A DNA stretch of 64,000 nt from Dyella psychrodurans (lineage in GTDB: Bacteria; Pseudomonadota; Gammaproteobacteria; Xanthomonadales; Rhodanobacteraceae). Positions 37,926 through 48,000 of the stretch are shown piece by piece. Each line of letters opens with the position of its first letter. Within the stretch, counting starts at the first letter, position 1. The notes beneath the pieces were generated by a model. The model was not told the origin of the DNA, made no database searches, and saw nothing but the letters and a program-made list of their open reading frames with translations. Made by a program: the position numbers and the translations under genes. The stretch spans positions 124,001 to 188,000 of the forward strand of contig NZ_QRBF01000005.1 of assembly GCF_003363265.1 (NCBI RefSeq). Direction: 5' to 3'.

Positions 37926-39194
37926 ATGCTTTATCAGCTACACGAATGGCAACGCGCCTTCCTCGGCCCCCTGAGTCACTACGCCGAAGCCAGCGCTCGT
38001 CTGCTCACAGACCCCAGCAGTCCCTTCGCCAGCGTGCCGGGCGCGCAGCGCATGGCCGCGGGCTATGAGCTGATCCACCGGCTCGGCAAGGACTACGAAA
38101 AGCCGTCGTTCGATATCCACAGCATCACCAATGCGCAGGGCAACCAGATTGCGATCGTCGAGCGCATCGATCTGGAAACGCCTTTCTGCCAGCTTCGCCG
38201 CTTCAAGCGTTTCAGCGACGATCCGGAAACCATCGAGAAGATGAAGACCGAGCCGGTCGTGCTGGTGGTGGCGCCGCTGTCGGGCCATCACTCCACGCTG
38301 CTGCGCGATACCGTGCGTACGCTTCTGCTCGATCACAAGGTCTATATCACCGACTGGATCGACGCGCGCATGGTGCCGGCGGCGGCGGGTCCGTTCCATC
38401 TGGACGACTACGTGGCGACCATCGAGCAATTCATCCGCCACATCGGCGCCGAATCGCTGCATGTGATCTCGGTGTGCCAGCCGACCGTGCCCGTGCTGGC
38501 GGCGATTTCGCTGATGGCTGCGCGCGGCGAAGCCACGCCGCGCAGCATGACGATGATGGGCGGTCCCATCGATCCGCGCCGTAGCCCAACGCAGGTCAAC
38601 AACCTTGCCATGACGCAGCCGCTGAGCTGGTTCAAGGGCAACGTGATCCACACCGTGCCGACGAACTATCCGGGACATGGCCGCGAGGTATATCCGGGCT
38701 TTCTGCAGCATGCCGGCTTCATTGCGATGAACCCCGGTCGCCACCTGAATTCGCACTGGGATTTCTATCTCAACCTGCTGCGCGGCGATCTGGACGACGC
38801 GCAAACGCACCGCAAGTTCTACGACGAATACAACGCCGTGCTGGACATGCCGGCGGAGTATTACCTCGACACCATCAGCACCGTGTTCCAGCAATTCCTG
38901 CTGCCGCGCGGTCTGTGGGAAGTGTCGGGCGAGCGCGTGGACCCTTCGGCGATCAAGCGCACCAGCCTGCTTACCATCGAAGGCGAGCTGGACGACATCT
39001 CCGGCATCGGCCAGACGGAAGCCGCGCACGATCTGTGCACCGGCATTCCATCGGGACGCCGTGCGCACCGCGTGATCCAGGGCGCGGGGCACTACGGCAT
39101 CTTCAGCGGACGTCGCTGGCGCGAAGTGGTGTATCCGCAGGTGAAGGATTTCATTCGGCGCTCGGACCTGGCGCTGGTTTCGAAGCGCGCCTGA
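37926..39194 (+). CDS. phaZ: Intracellular polyhydroxyalkanoate (PHB) depolymerase
   Basis: A 422-residue alpha/beta-hydrolase without a signal peptide that fits intracellular PHB depolymerases, which degrade native storage granules. The nucleophile motif is ISVCQPTVPVLA with Cys in place of the usual Ser, which is the known pattern in this family. MGGPIDPRRSPT and the late GELDDISGIGQTEAAHDLC and GAGHYGIFSGRRW segments also match. No PHB synthase or phasin gene is nearby, so the gene stands alone in this window. Confidence 0.93.
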   Translation: MLYQLHEWQRAFLGPLSHYAEASARLLTDPSSPFASVPGAQRMAAGYELIHRLGKDYEKPSFDIHSITNAQGNQIAIVERIDLETPFCQLRRFKRFSDDPETIEKMKTEPVVLVVAPLSGHHSTLLRDTVRTLLLDHKVYITDWIDARMVPAAAGPFHLDDYVATIEQFIRHIGAESLHVISVCQPTVPVLAAISLMAARGEATPRSMTMMGGPIDPRRSPTQVNNLAMTQPLSWFKGNVIHTVPTNYPGHGREVYPGFLQHAGFIAMNPGRHLNSHWDFYLNLLRGDLDDAQTHRKFYDEYNAVLDMPAEYYLDTISTVFQQFLLPRGLWEVSGERVDPSAIKRTSLLTIEGELDDISGIGQTEAAHDLCTGIPSGRRAHRVIQGAGHYGIFSGRRWREVVYPQVKDFIRRSDLALVSKRA

Positions 39195-39249
39195 TTTCAA
39201 ATCTCACGGAGCGCGGCTCCCTCTCCCCAGAGGGGAGAGGGTTCGAACT

Positions 39250-40266
39250 TCAAGCCGCGAAGAACGTCTTGAACGCCTCGATGACGCGCGCCACACCGGC
39301 ATCATCGACATCCAGATGCGTCACCAGCCGCAGCGTCGGCAGATAACCGATGCTGATGCGTACCGATGCAGCGCGCAGATGCGCATCGAGTTCGCGCAGG
39401 CGATCGGCCGGCACATCGACGAACACCATGTTGGTGTGCAACCCAAGCAAGGTGATGCCCGGAATCTCGCGCAGGCCATCCGCCAGACGCGCCGCGCGTG
39501 CGTGATCGTCCGCCAGACGCGCCACGTGATGATCCAGCGCGTACATGCAGGCCGCAGCGAGCATGCCAGCCTGACGCCAACCGCCACCGGTGACTTTGCG
39601 CCAACGCCGCGCCTTCTCGATCAGCGCGGCGGAACCCACCAGCACGGACCCGACGGGCGCGCCCAAACCTTTCGACAGGCACACCGACACGCTGTCGAAA
39701 TGCCGCGCGATATCTCTCGCCGGCACGCCGCTGGCTACGGCGGCGTTGTAAAGCCGCGCGCCATCCAGATGCAGCGCAAGTCCACGTTCGCGCGCGAAGT
39801 GATGCGCGGCGCGCAGATAGTCCGCCGGCAACACACGACCGTGCCACGTATTCTCCAACGCCAATAGGCGAGTGCGTGCAAAATGCGGGTCGATCGGCTT
39901 GATCGCCGCGGCCACCTTGTCCAACGGCAACGAACCATCGGCATCGTGCGCGATCGGCTGCGGCTGGATCGAACCGAGCACGGCCGCGCCACCGCCTTCG
40001 AATTTGTACGTGTGCGCGTCGGCACCGACGATGTATTCGTCGCCGCGCTCGCAGTGCGACATCAAAGCCAGCAGATTCGACTGCGTACCCGATGGCACAA
40101 ACAGACCTGCCTCGAAGCCGAGATCGTTTGCCAGGCGTTGCTGAAGCGCATTGACGGTGGGATCTTCGCCGTAGACGTCGTCGCCGACATCGGCGTCCAG
40201 CATCGCGGCGCGCATGGCCGGTGTCGGCCGCGTCACCGTATCACTGCGCAGATCGACCCAGTCCAT
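39250..40266 (-). CDS. ltaE: Low-specificity L-threonine aldolase
   Basis: A 338-residue PLP enzyme that cleaves L-threonine and allo-threonine to glycine and acetaldehyde. Typical segments are DLRSDTVTRPTPAMRAAM at the start, GDDVYGEDPTVN, ENTWHGRVLP, LHLDGARLYNAA and the PLP lysine in SVCLSKGLGAPVGS. The ATG at 40266 has GAGG seven bases upstream; an in-frame TTG at 40278 is less likely. It stands between the phaZ stop (convergent) and the PIN gene. Confidence 0.93.
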   Translation of the reverse strand: MDWVDLRSDTVTRPTPAMRAAMLDADVGDDVYGEDPTVNALQQRLANDLGFEAGLFVPSGTQSNLLALMSHCERGDEYIVGADAHTYKFEGGGAAVLGSIQPQPIAHDADGSLPLDKVAAAIKPIDPHFARTRLLALENTWHGRVLPADYLRAAHHFARERGLALHLDGARLYNAAVASGVPARDIARHFDSVSVCLSKGLGAPVGSVLVGSAALIEKARRWRKVTGGGWRQAGMLAAACMYALDHHVARLADDHARAARLADGLREIPGITLLGLHTNMVFVDVPADRLRELDAHLRAASVRISIGYLPTLRLVTHLDVDDAGVARVIEAFKTFFAA

Positions 40267-40301
40267 ATCACACCTCAACCTTTACGAAGGAATGCATCAC
40301 T

Positions 40302-40320
40302 TTGCCGGTCACGCCGGCAA
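40302..40320 (-). terminator. Hairpin downstream of the lptF-lptG-PIN transcript
   Basis: TTGCCGG / CCGGCAA form a 7-bp stem with a 5-base loop, nine bases past the PIN gene stop on the minus strand. There is no T-run. It probably marks the end of the lpt transcript but is short. Confidence 0.4.
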
Positions 40321-40328
40321 TCGGCAAG

Positions 40329-40787
40329 TCATCCCAGGCCGCTTTCGACCTCTCGCCATAACGCGGGCGGCAGGATGGCAAACAGCCCCTCTCGCTTAGT
40401 GCGGCGGGCGAGGCGCAACAAGGCGTCGTCACGCGTCAGCAACGCCACCGCGCCCGATTGGTGTGCCAGCTCCAGGAATTTCTGGTCGTCGCGGTCGCTG
40501 CAACGAGGCAGCACGGCATCACCATGCACGGTCATATCCGACGGACACAAACAGCGGACGCAAGTATCGAAAGCTTGCACGGCCTGTGCGCGTCGCTCCT
40601 GACTCAACTTGAGCTGGGGATAGGTCAGCACGGCCAGCCATTCGGCGCGGCAATCGTCGCGCGTCACCAACTCGATCTCGCCGATACGCGCCGCCATGAG
40701 CAGCGACGCGCACTGCGGGTCGTCGAAGACGAACGCATCCAGGCACACATTCGTGTCGAGAACGTAGCGCGGCAAGCCGGGCGACAT
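40329..40787 (-). CDS. PIN-domain putative ribonuclease
   Basis: A 152-residue PIN protein. The acidic metal residues are in RYVLDTNVCLDAF (Asp11), the central Glu region DCRAEWLAVL, CSDRDDQKFLELA and LLTRDDALLRLA. It belongs to the putative-toxin PIN_3 type, but no antitoxin-like small gene is adjacent. It starts 13 bases after lptG on the same strand, so it appears to be the third gene of the lptF-lptG transcript, which suggests a housekeeping or accessory RNase rather than a toxin-antitoxin module. This is inference. Confidence 0.82.
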   Translation of the reverse strand: MSPGLPRYVLDTNVCLDAFVFDDPQCASLLMAARIGEIELVTRDDCRAEWLAVLTYPQLKLSQERRAQAVQAFDTCVRCLCPSDMTVHGDAVLPRCSDRDDQKFLELAHQSGAVALLTRDDALLRLARRTKREGLFAILPPALWREVESGLG

Positions 40788-40800
40788 GGCCTCGGCCGTC

Positions 40801-41904
40801 TCAGGCGTTCTTGCGGAAGTAGAACCAGCCTATGAACACCAGCAACATCGCCGGCAGCACATTCGCGAGCAGCGGAGGAATGCCGTAAACCGTGCCGAAA
40901 CTCACGATCGCCTTCTGCACGAAATACCAGCTGATCGCCAGCAGCATGCCCATGAAGATGCGCTTGCCCAGGCCACCGGAGCGCAAGGCACCGAAGGCGA
41001 ACGGCATCGCGCACAGCACCAGTACCAGCACGTTTAGCGGGTACATCACGCGTCCCCAGAACGGGGTTTCGTACGGCCTGGTGTTTTCGCCGTTTTTCTT
41101 CTTGTAATCGATGATGTGCTGCAAATCGCGCATGGCGAGGTATTGCGGCTGCACCAGCGATTGTTGCAACACTTCGGGATCGAGCTTGGAATCCCAGCGT
41201 TCGCTGGGCGAGGTCTGGCTGTGAACGCCGCTCTCGTCCAACGTCGTGGTGCGAACCTTGTTCAGCACCCATTGCTTGCCAACTTGTTCGGCCGTGTTGG
41301 CTTCATCGAAACGGCTCAACTGCTGCCCGTCGGGCGTGAGCGTAAACACCCGCACGTCGATCAACTGCACATACGAATGATCGCCCGCGTTGCGCAGCGC
41401 CTTGTCCTTGGCGTTGATGATGCGGTCGCCATCGCGTGCCCACAGGCCGGTGCTGGTCAGACCCAGGTTGCCGCCCGAACGCAGGCGCAACTGCAGGGCC
41501 TGCGCTTGCTGGTCGCCCCACGGACCGACGGTTTCGCCCATCACCACCACGCCGACGACCAGCACCGCCACCACGCCCACTGCCGACACCGCGATGCGCA
41601 GGCGCGACATGCCCGATGCGCGCAAAGCCGTGAGTTCGCCGGTGGATGCCAGACCGCCAAGGCCCAGCAAGCCGCCGATCAGCGCCGCGAAGCTGAACAT
41701 CTCGTACATGCGGCGCGGAATCGTCACCACGATGTAGAAAATCGCATTGCTGAGCGTGTAGCCGTTGCGACCGATGTATCCGAGCTGGCGCACGAACTGG
41801 ATCATCGCGTCCAACCCGATCAGCACCAGCCACACCAGCACCATCGAACCGAGCACGGTCACGCCGATCAGCCAATCCACCCGCTTGATTCGCAACCTCG
41901 CCAT
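40801..41904 (-). CDS. lptG: LPS export ABC transporter permease LptG
   Basis: A 367-residue inner-membrane protein that, with LptF and LptB, extracts lipopolysaccharide and pushes it along the LptC-A-D bridge. It has three N-terminal helices, a large periplasmic beta-jellyroll (about 130-265) and three C-terminal helices. Family signatures include FAALIGGLLGLGGLASTGELTALRASGMS and RVMYPLNVLVLVLCAMPFAFG. Its ATG overlaps the lptF stop by one base. It corresponds to LptG rather than LptF by position and by the N-terminal RVDWLIG. Confidence 0.95.
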   Translation of the reverse strand: MARLRIKRVDWLIGVTVLGSMVLVWLVLIGLDAMIQFVRQLGYIGRNGYTLSNAIFYIVVTIPRRMYEMFSFAALIGGLLGLGGLASTGELTALRASGMSRLRIAVSAVGVVAVLVVGVVVMGETVGPWGDQQAQALQLRLRSGGNLGLTSTGLWARDGDRIINAKDKALRNAGDHSYVQLIDVRVFTLTPDGQQLSRFDEANTAEQVGKQWVLNKVRTTTLDESGVHSQTSPSERWDSKLDPEVLQQSLVQPQYLAMRDLQHIIDYKKKNGENTRPYETPFWGRVMYPLNVLVLVLCAMPFAFGALRSGGLGKRIFMGMLLAISWYFVQKAIVSFGTVYGIPPLLANVLPAMLLVFIGWFYFRKNA

Positions 41905-43007
41905 CAGGCGCTCGCCTTGCGCGGCTTGCGCGCGATGTAATGGTTACGGAATGCCGCGGCTGCAAGGGCGAACAGCAGGAAGCTGAGCAGCCACATCGGC
42001 CACGCGTGATGCCAATGGCCCTTGGCGAGCTGACCTCGGCACAGGGCCAGCAGGTTGTAGTACACGAAGAAACCGAGCACCGCGATCAACATGCGTCCAT
42101 AGCGCGGCTCGCGCGGGGTCTGCCGCGACAACGGCATCGCCAGCATCAGCAGCGCCAGCGTCATCATCGGTACCAGCGTGCGCCATGCCAATTCGGCACG
42201 TCCGTCGGGCGTGTCGTTTTTGATCAGGTCGATCATGCTCAAGTTATGGATCGGATCCTGGGCGTCGTCGGACTGGATCGCCGACAAGGCGCTGTCGTTG
42301 CGCTCGTATTTCATGCTGCGCCAGTTGTCGGCGCCCAGCGGAATCTCGTACTGCCATCCCTGGAACAGCGCGAGATAGCGATTGCTCGAATCGCTGTTGG
42401 AATACAGGTGCCCGTGCTTGCCGGTCGCCATCTTCATCACCAGGCTGCCATCGTGATTGGTGCGCTCGGCGGCGATGAAGGTGTTGCCCAGTTCCTGGCC
42501 GTCGCGGCTCAGATAGTCGACAAGGATGATGCCGCCCTTGCCCGGCAATTCCGTGAAGCGGCCCGCATCCAGGCCTGCCGCGATGATCGAACGATTGGCC
42601 ACCGCCACCATGCTGTCCGAAGTGCGCGACGCCAGCGGCCCGAGCCACATCGACACCAGGCTGACCGCGACGATCATCACCACCGCCACGATCGACATGG
42701 GGCGCAGCAGCCCGGCCATGCCCATGCCCGACGACGACAGCACATGCATTTCGCTTTCACGGTACATGCGCCCGAAGGTCTGCAGCACGCCCAGGAACCC
42801 TGCCAGCGGCAACATGCTGGACAGGGTGTCCACCATGTTGAGGCCCAGCACCTGGAACATGACACTGGCCGGAAAGCTTCCCTTGGCCACCTGTTCCAGC
42901 ACGTGGGCAAAGGACGTGCCGGCCATGATCACCAACAGCACGATGACCGTGGCGCCAACAGTCTGGCCCAACTCGCGCAGGAAGTATCGGTCTAGGATGC
43001 TCAGCAT
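41904..43007 (-). CDS. lptF: LPS export ABC transporter permease LptF
   Basis: A 367-residue partner of LptG with the same fold: N-terminal helices (LGQTVGATVIVLLVIMAG), periplasmic domain, and C-terminal helices. LptF features include the start MLSILDRYFLRELG, VDTLSSMLPLAGFLGVLQTFGRMYRESEMHVLSSSGMG (coupling segment) and MMTLALLMLAMPLSRQTPREPRYGRM. It is the first gene of the lptF-lptG-PIN transcript and is divergent from pepA, a classic gammaproteobacterial arrangement. Confidence 0.96.
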   Translation of the reverse strand: MLSILDRYFLRELGQTVGATVIVLLVIMAGTSFAHVLEQVAKGSFPASVMFQVLGLNMVDTLSSMLPLAGFLGVLQTFGRMYRESEMHVLSSSGMGMAGLLRPMSIVAVVMIVAVSLVSMWLGPLASRTSDSMVAVANRSIIAAGLDAGRFTELPGKGGIILVDYLSRDGQELGNTFIAAERTNHDGSLVMKMATGKHGHLYSNSDSSNRYLALFQGWQYEIPLGADNWRSMKYERNDSALSAIQSDDAQDPIHNLSMIDLIKNDTPDGRAELAWRTLVPMMTLALLMLAMPLSRQTPREPRYGRMLIAVLGFFVYYNLLALCRGQLAKGHWHHAWPMWLLSFLLFALAAAAFRNHYIARKPRKASA

Positions 43008-43105
43008 GCGATAGAATCGTGGGTTCCATGCCCCTCCGACCTTGGGGAGGCAAACCCTAAGTCTAGCCGGTTCGATGCACGCCGGTCTCCCGTAGGAACT
43101 TGACG

Positions 43106-44593
43106 ATGACGCTTCAATTCAGCCTGGGCTCCGCTGCCCCCGAATCCGTCGAAACACCTTGCGTGCTGGTCGGCGTCTATGAAAACGGCCTGCTGACCAG
43201 CGCGGCGGCTCGCGTGGACAGCGCCGCGGGCGGAGCGATCAAGCGCCAGGTGGAAAGCGGGGACATCAGCGGCAAGGCTGGCAGCACGACGTTGTTGTTC
43301 GCGCCCGAGGGTGTGAAGGCCAAGCGCGTGCTGGTGATCGGCCTGGGCACGCAGAAGACCTTCGACGCCGCCCGCTTCCAGAAAGTGAATGCCGAAGCAG
43401 TCCGTGCGCTCGGCCGCCTGCCGATCGACGCGGCCGTGTCGTTCCTCGCCGAAGTCGATGTGCCCGGTCGTGACGCCACCTGGCGCGTGCGCACCGCGGC
43501 ATTGGCCGCCGATCACGCCGCGTATCGCTACACGGCCACGTTCAAGCCGCGCGAAAAGAGCGCGCAGCCGGAACTGGGCAACATCGTCTTCGCGGGTACG
43601 GATCACGCGCAGGCCGGTCTCGATCAGGCAGCCGCGATTGCCGAAGGCGTGCGCTTTGCGCGCGAATTGGCCAATCTTCCACCCAATATCTGCAACCCGG
43701 CCTACATCGCCGAGCAGGCAGAGAAGTTTGCCGAAGGCCAGGCGAACGTCAGCTGCAAGATTCTCGATCACGAAGAAATGGCCCGGCTCGGTTTCGGCTC
43801 GCTGCTGGCCGTGGGCCGGGGTTCGGCCAACAAGCCCAAGCTGATCGTGCTCGAATACAAAGGCGGCGCGGATGACGAAAAGCCGTACGCCTTCGTCGGC
43901 AAGGGCATCACCTTCGACACCGGCGGCATCAGCCTCAAGCCCGGTCCGGGCATGGAAGAGATGAAGTTCGACATGGGCGGCGCGGCCGGCGTGCTGGGCG
44001 CGTTCGTGTCCGCGGTGAAGATGGGCCTCAAGCTCAACCTCGTCTGCGTGGTACCCGCGGTCGAGAACATGCCCGATGGCGACAGCTATCGTCCCAGCGA
44101 CGTGCTCACCAGCCTTTCCGGCATCACCATCGAAGTACTCAACACCGATGCCGAAGGCCGCCTGATTCTGTGCGATGCGCTCACCTACACCGCACAGACA
44201 TTCCAGCCCAAGACGCTGATCGACGCCGCCACGCTGACCGGTGCGTGCGTGATTGCACTCGGCAAACACGCCAGCGGCCTGATGAGCAAGCACGACGACC
44301 TCGCCGAAGAACTGCTCAGCGCCGGCGAGCATGCGCTCGATCGCGCCTGGCGCCTGCCGTTGTGGGACGACTATCAGGTCCAGCTCGAATCCGGTTTCGC
44401 CGACGTCGCCAACATCGGCGGCAAGAATGCCGGCGCGATCACAGCGGGCTGTTTCCTCTCGCGCTTTACCGAAGGCCAGCGCTGGGCGCATCTGGATATC
44501 GCCGGCACGGCATGGGATGAAGGCCGCAAGGGTCTCGCCACCGGTCGTCCCGTGCCGCTGCTGGCACAGTGGCTGATCGATCGCGCCGGCTGA
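43106..44593 (+). CDS. pepA: Leucyl aminopeptidase (cytosol aminopeptidase)
   Basis: A 495-residue M17 aminopeptidase that frees N-terminal residues from peptides; some homologues also bind DNA in Xer recombination. The C-terminal catalytic domain shows [30 protein letters not shown], and the signature [14 protein letters not shown], containing the two-metal ligands. The ATG at 43106 is chosen because AGGA lies nine bases upstream; an in-frame TTG two codons earlier is also open. A 12-bp hairpin follows the stop. Confidence 0.95.
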   Translation: MTLQFSLGSAAPESVETPCVLVGVYENGLLTSAAARVDSAAGGAIKRQVESGDISGKAGSTTLLFAPEGVKAKRVLVIGLGTQKTFDAARFQKVNAEAVRALGRLPIDAAVSFLAEVDVPGRDATWRVRTAALAADHAAYRYTATFKPREKSAQPELGNIVFAGTDHAQAGLDQAAAIAEGVRFARELANLPPNICNPAYIAEQAEKFAEGQANVSCKILDHEEMARLGFGSLLAVGRGSANKPKLIVLEYKGGADDEKPYAFVGKGITFDTGGISLKPGPGMEEMKFDMGGAAGVLGAFVSAVKMGLKLNLVCVVPAVENMPDGDSYRPSDVLTSLSGITIEVLNTDAEGRLILCDALTYTAQTFQPKTLIDAATLTGACVIALGKHASGLMSKHDDLAEELLSAGEHALDRAWRLPLWDDYQVQLESGFADVANIGGKNAGAITAGCFLSRFTEGQRWAHLDIAGTAWDEGRKGLATGRPVPLLAQWLIDRAG

Positions 44594-44601
44594 TACATCG
44601 T

Positions 44602-44633
44602 CCCGTCATTCCCTTTTGATCGGGAATGACGGG
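44602..44633 (+). terminator. Hairpin between pepA and holC
   Basis: A perfect 12-bp stem (CCCGTCATTCCC / GGGAATGACGGG) with an 8-base loop lies 8 bases past pepA and 19 bases before holC. No T-run follows, so it may stabilise or attenuate rather than end the transcript. Its CCGTCATTCC core matches the tips of the family-1 repeat, so it may be a solo arm of that element. Confidence 0.5.
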
Positions 44634-44652
44634 GCATCAAGACACGGACCTC

Positions 44653-45075
44653 ATGCCGCGCGCCGATTTCTACCTCATTGCCAAACCGCGCTTCAGCGAG
44701 CAACCGCTGCTGCTGGTGTGCGAACTCGCGCGCAAGGCTTACGCCGCGCAGCAACCCACGCTCGTTCTTACCCGCGACTTCTCGCAGGCCGAGGCGCTGG
44801 ACGAATTGCTATGGTCCTTCGACGAAGACGTCTTCATTCCGCATCAACTCGCCGGCGATGACGACGACGAACACACCGCCGTGCTCATCGCGCCGCCGGG
44901 CGTGGAATCGCCCGCCCGTCCATTGATCATCAATCTGCGCGAACAATGCCCGCAGAGTTATGGCGATCGCGTGCTGGAAGTCGTAGCCGCCGATCCTGCG
45001 GAACGCGACGGTTCACGCCTGCGCTGGCGCGAATATCAGCGGCTCGGGTTTGAAGTAAACAAGTTCGACATGTAA
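44653..45075 (+). CDS. holC: DNA polymerase III chi subunit
   Basis: A 140-residue clamp-loader accessory protein that links the replisome to single-strand-binding protein. Family features: the N-terminal RADFYLIAKPRFSEQPLLLVCELARKAY, an internal DEDVFIPHQLAGD, and the C-terminal RLRWREYQRLGFEVNKFDM. Start at the ATG 44653 by homology; the frame continues upstream through the hairpin. It follows pepA, as in many gammaproteobacteria (pepA-holC-valS), but here the next gene is a convergent sensor kinase, not valS. Confidence 0.92.
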   Translation: MPRADFYLIAKPRFSEQPLLLVCELARKAYAAQQPTLVLTRDFSQAEALDELLWSFDEDVFIPHQLAGDDDDEHTAVLIAPPGVESPARPLIINLREQCPQSYGDRVLEVVAADPAERDGSRLRWREYQRLGFEVNKFDM

Positions 45076-45092
45076 GAGCCTGTTCATGATCT

Positions 45093-48000
45093 TCATGCCG
45101 GATTCGTCTCCGATCGCGACGACAACGCAGCAGTAAGCGCGGACGCAAGCTGCACACCCGTCAACGGTTTGCGCAGGAATCCGTCGATACCCACCTGGCG
45201 ACCGCGCTCGACTTCTTCCGCGCGCGTGCGTGTGGTGATGGCGACGATCGGCACATGTTCGCCCGCGCCTTCGCCCTGGCGAATCAGCTGCGCGACCTGG
45301 AATCCGTCGATGCCCGGCAGATCCAGATCCAGCAGCACCACGTCGCTCGGATCCTGCGCCAGCTCCGCCAGCGCATTGAGTCCGTGCGTCGCGCAACGTA
45401 CGCGATGCCCCTGATGCTCGAGCATGCCGCGAATGGCGTTGGTGATAGTGACGTCGCTCTCGACCAGCAACACATCCAGCGATCGGCTATGGCATGCCAC
45501 CACTTTCTCCTGCCGCGCCTGAATGTCTTCGCGGGAGACCTGCAACGGCAGCCGTACGCGGAAGGTGCTGCCCTCGCCCACCGTCGACGCCAGGGCGATG
45601 CTGCCGCCCATCAGGCTGACCAGTTCGTTGCAGATGGCCAATCCGAGGCCGCTGCCGATGCTGCGTTGCGGACCTTCATCCTGTTCGAAGCGACGGAACA
45701 GGCGGGCACGACTGGACTCCGAAATGCCGGGCCCCGTGTCGCTCACGTCCAGCCACAGGTAACCGTCGAGCCAACCCAGGTGGATGCCGATGCTGCCGTG
45801 CTCGGTAAATTTCACGGCGTTATTGACGAGATTGAACAACACCTGCCTGATGCGTTGCGCATCGCCGACCAGCGACGCCGGTACGTCGGCGTCGATCTGC
45901 ACGCCGAGTGCGAGTCCCTTGATCTTGGCTGCGCTCCTCTGCAAGCGCTCCACATCCTGCACCACGGAGCGCACGTCGAAGGGCGCCGACTCCAGCACCA
46001 GCTTGCCTGCCTCGATACGCGCAAGATCCAGCGCATCGTTCAGCAGCTTGAGCAGCACGTTGCTCGCACGCTGCATCGACTCGGCGTATTCGCGCTGTAC
46101 GTCGTTCAATGGCGTGCTCAGCAACAACTCGGCCATGCCCATCACGCCCGTCATCGGCGTGCGGATCTCATGACTGAGCGTGGCCAGGAACTGACTCTTT
46201 GCCGCACTGGCCTGCTCGGCGATCTGGTGCCGCTGCTCCGCCATCTGCATGCGATACTGATGGGCAAGGCGACGGCGCCACGCCAGCAACAGCAAAAAGG
46301 CCAGGCCGGCGACCAGACCGGCGTAGATCAGCCACGCCCACCAGCGCAGCCATGGCGGCGATTGCACGTGGATGCGCAAGGGCGCAGTCAAATAGACCCA
46401 TCCACCATCCGCGCCGTGCGCCATGATGTCGAGCGTGTAGTCGCCGCTGCCCAAGCCAGTGAATTCACGCTCGCCGTGATTGTCGCGATCCACCCAATCC
46501 GCATCGAAGCCATTGAGACGGAAGCGATATTGATTGGCCCAGGGATCGATGTAGGAAAACACACGCGCCTGGATGTGCAATTGGCTATCGCGCCAACTGA
46601 TTTCCAGCGGCTGCGATGACAGTGGCAGACTGCGCACGGCGCCGTTGCGCCGCACCGAGATCTGTGTGATCGCCAGCGTCGGCAGTATCGGCTTCGCATC
46701 CACCTTGTCGGGATTGAAACCCGCCACGCCGCCCACGGTCGCGGCATACAGATAGCCGCTGGGCAGCAGCGCGTAGCCGCGCGAAAACTCGCCGTTCGCC
46801 AAACCGTTCTGCAAACCGATCTGATGAAATGAACCATCGCCGGGATCGAAGCGCCACAAACCATCGCGACTGAAGACCCACACGCGCCCCCAGCAATCGA
46901 CATCGATATCGACCACGTTCAACGACGGCCAGCCTTTTGCGGCATCGACCATGCGATCCATCACCAGGCCCTGTCCTTGCGGGCGGTAGTGAAACAGGCC
47001 GTTGGGAGTGGCGAGCCAGATGCCGGCACGATCGAAGTCGAACGCATCGACCGATTCGCCGACGGGTGCGCCCGGCACGGTCACGAAGCGTCCCGTGGCT
47101 TGATCCATGCGCATCAGGCCGCCATCGCTGGCGTACCAGAAGTTGCCTTTGTAAAGCATCATCTGGCTGCCCAACATCACTTTGTCGCTGGGCTTGTCCA
47201 TCGGCACCACCGACACGTCCAGCGTTTCCGGATCGATACGAACGATACCGTCGCCGAATGTGCGCGCATACATCTTGCCGTCGGGGCCCGGCTCCACTTC
47301 GAGCGGACGCTTGAGCACGCTGCCCTTCGGATCGACCTGATCGAGGTGGTCATGCACATAGTCGTAGCGGAACAGGGCGCCTTGCACGGCAATCCAGAGG
47401 CGTTGGCGATAGTCCTCGGTCATGCTGTTGACGTCGCCGTGCAAACCGCTGATGACGTGCTCGACATTGCCGGTGATCGGATCCAGGCGATCGATCCTTC
47501 CTTCGCGCTCGCCGATCCACACATGCCGCCCGTCGCGCCCGCGTGCCATGGTTTTAGCCACGGAGTCGCGAAGGCTGTTCGGATCATCGGGAATGTGCGT
47601 GAAGCGGCTGAAGCTGTTCCAACCCGGCGCGAGATAACCCACGCCGCCGTCGAGCAGCGCCACCCACAAGCCACCCTCGCGATCGGACAGCGTCTGCCAG
47701 ATCCAGCTGCCGGGCAGATCGCCATAAAGCAGAGGCTGATCGATCACCTCGGTGATGGGACCGTCGCGACGCGCTTGCAGATACATGCCGCGCTGCGTGC
47801 CGATCCAGAGATGTCCCGCGGCGTCGCGGGTGCTGGTCATCACATTGGTATCGTCGGGAATGGAAGGCGAACCGAAGCGCCGCGCCAGATCGTCGGCCCC
47901 TACCGCCAGCAAGCCATGTCCCGTGGCGAGACGCACTTCATCGCCATTTCCGTCGATGCGCCACGCATCCATGCTCAACGTCGGATCGGCGGGCTTGATG

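Noticed and set aside
40329-40787. Toxin-antitoxin module around the PIN gene
   Set aside because: No small antitoxin gene precedes or follows it; the neighbours are lptG and ltaE.
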